IMG/VR virus record: IMGVR_UViG_3300018914_000034
Coordinates: 1 to 58,174 of that record
Reading direction: 5' to 3' (one strand)
From: a virus
DNA length: 58,174 nt
Part shown: piece after piece, positions 57,492 to 58,174 of the stretch
Layout: each line of letters starts with the position of its first letter
How positions within the stretch are numbered: the stretch's first letter is position 1
The notes under the pieces: generated by a model
Database searches by the model: none
What the model saw: the letters and a program-made list of their open reading frames with translations, nothing else
Told to the model about the DNA's origin: nothing
Program-made: the position numbers and the translations under genes

Positions 57492-58174
57492 CTACTGCCA
57501 CTGGCTGAAGGCGTCGTTGATGATCTGCTCCCCCGAGCCGCCCTTCTCGAAGCTGAGGATCGCGCGCTGGCCCGAGGCCATGCGCACCGGCAGATCGATC
57601 CAGTTGCGGCGCACGAAGAGCTGCGTATTGCGCGCCACATCGCTCTGGAGGTTGGAGAGGCCGATCAGGAACAGGTTTTCGCGCACGGGAACGGGCAGGC
57701 CGGCCACGGGGGTGCCGCGGGCGGCCTCCTCGCTCTTGAACTGGAGCAGGCCCACATCGCGGATCACGCGGGCGGTGTCCCCCTCCCGGGTGGTGAAGGT
57801 GAGCTCGACGGTGTGGGAGGCCGGCAGGGTCGTGTCGAGGTTGCGCCGCAGCACCATCTTCATGGTCAGCCCCGCATCGGGGATCTCCACCTGGGCGATC
57901 ACCGCGCGCTCGAGCGGCTGTCCTTGACCCGGATTGACATTCTCGAGACGCCACGTCACGCGGCCGACCTGGGCCTTGGGAGCCTGCGGGTTGGCCGGGT
58001 CCTCCTCGTAGAAGACGGCGCGCTGCGCCACGCCCGTCTCCTGCCGGGGAGCGGCGGGAGCCGAGGAGGCCGGCGGGGGAGCCTGACCGCCCACCCGCTC
58101 GTTGATCTTGGACTCGGCCGGAGGGGCCGGGGGAGCTTCCGCCACGGGCGTCTCGGGGGGCAGGTTCTCCGGCC
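57492..58174 (-). CDS. Conserved hypothetical protein, 5' end outside the window (partial)
   Basis: Open to the window edge on the minus strand; at least 227 residues. The visible N-terminal part is Pro/Ala/Glu-rich and disordered (EAPPAPPAESKINERVGGQAPPPASSAPAA). The rest is strand-rich: RAVFYEEDPANPQAPKAQVGRVTWRLENV, VIAQVEIPDAGLTMKMVLRRN, SHTVELTFTTRE and AILSFEKGGSGEQIINDAFSQWQ. It looks like a Hyphomicrobiales family with an N-terminal membrane anchor (not in the window) and an Ig-like domain. Function unknown. Confidence 0.7.
   Translation of the reverse strand, partial: PENLPPETPVAEAPPAPPAESKINERVGGQAPPPASSAPAAPRQETGVAQRAVFYEEDPANPQAPKAQVGRVTWRLENVNPGQGQPLERAVIAQVEIPDAGLTMKMVLRRNLDTTLPASHTVELTFTTREGDTARVIRDVGLLQFKSEEAARGTPVAGLPVPVRENLFLIGLSNLQSDVARNTQLFVRRNWIDLPVRMASGQRAILSFEKGGSGEQIINDAFSQWQ

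Noticed and set aside
1-58174. CRISPR arrays, insertion sequences, rRNA genes
   Set aside because: No regularly spaced repeat-spacer array, no transposase with terminal repeats and no rRNA sequence were seen. The only clustered repeats are the short ones listed.

Overview
The window looks like chromosomal DNA of a GC-rich alphaproteobacterium of the order Hyphomicrobiales (a Methylobacteriaceae-like host such as Microvirga or Methylobacterium is plausible but not proven). The reasons are the rluD-rpoH pair at the right end, the DUF6894 and MPHRFKVGD-type small proteins, and the codon use. Nearly all of it is one integrated temperate phage. A 17-bp direct repeat (315-331 and 55172-55188) equal to the 3' end of a tRNA-Glu(CTC) gene, including the encoded CCA, marks the likely att cores. 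The element is then about 54.9 kb. The tRNA's own terminator appears to be stranded at 274-299, on the far side of the insertion.

Layout, left to right. 1-331: end of a membrane protein gene (probably an ABC permease), a terminator and attL. 332-3600: cargo that looks bacterial (receiver-only response regulator, thermonuclease-fold protein, DUF6894, small conserved proteins, HhH-like protein). 3609-33137, minus strand: one large block of lysis, tail and head genes. It combines a P2-type contractile tail (V, W, J, I, fibres, FI, FII, E/E', T, U, X, D) with a lambda-type head (Nu1, A, B, W-like, C/Nu3, D, E, FI-like, FII-like), plus a gpZ-like gene upstream of the terminase. 34112-41401, minus strand: replication genes (SF3 helicase, CHC2/Toprim primase, CII-like regulator), interrupted by a plus-strand hicA-hicB-membrane protein cassette and by a non-coding block of GGGAGGCTAGGGAGGG repeats that could be an origin. 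41827-44341: immunity region with cro, cI and a minus-strand trio that ends in a membrane protein, flanked on both sides by promoters carrying the same ATACC-N5-GGTAT operator. 44372-53661, plus strand: the second early operon (HD hydrolase, phage sliding clamp DnaN, DUF5131, ParB-like protein, small proteins, excisionase-like protein, tyrosine integrase). 53696-54785: a Clp-fold serine protease cargo gene with a small upstream gene. 55108-55247: arm-type repeats, attR and tRNA-Glu. 55342-58174: host genes rluD, rpoH and the start of an unknown gene.

How it fits together. CI probably represses two divergent early promoters. One runs leftward into cro, the CII-like gene and replication. The other runs rightward into clamp, ParB and int. 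This mirrors lambda PR and PL around an immunity region, although the genes are unrelated in detail. The phage brings its own primase, helicase and clamp but no polymerase, so it probably loads the host polymerase III onto its own clamp. Late genes then build a myovirus particle with a lambda-like cos-packaged head. Expression devices visible in the sequence include a P2-type T-TTT-TTG frameshift in gpE, a nested scaffold start in the protease gene, and internal terminators that split the tail block.
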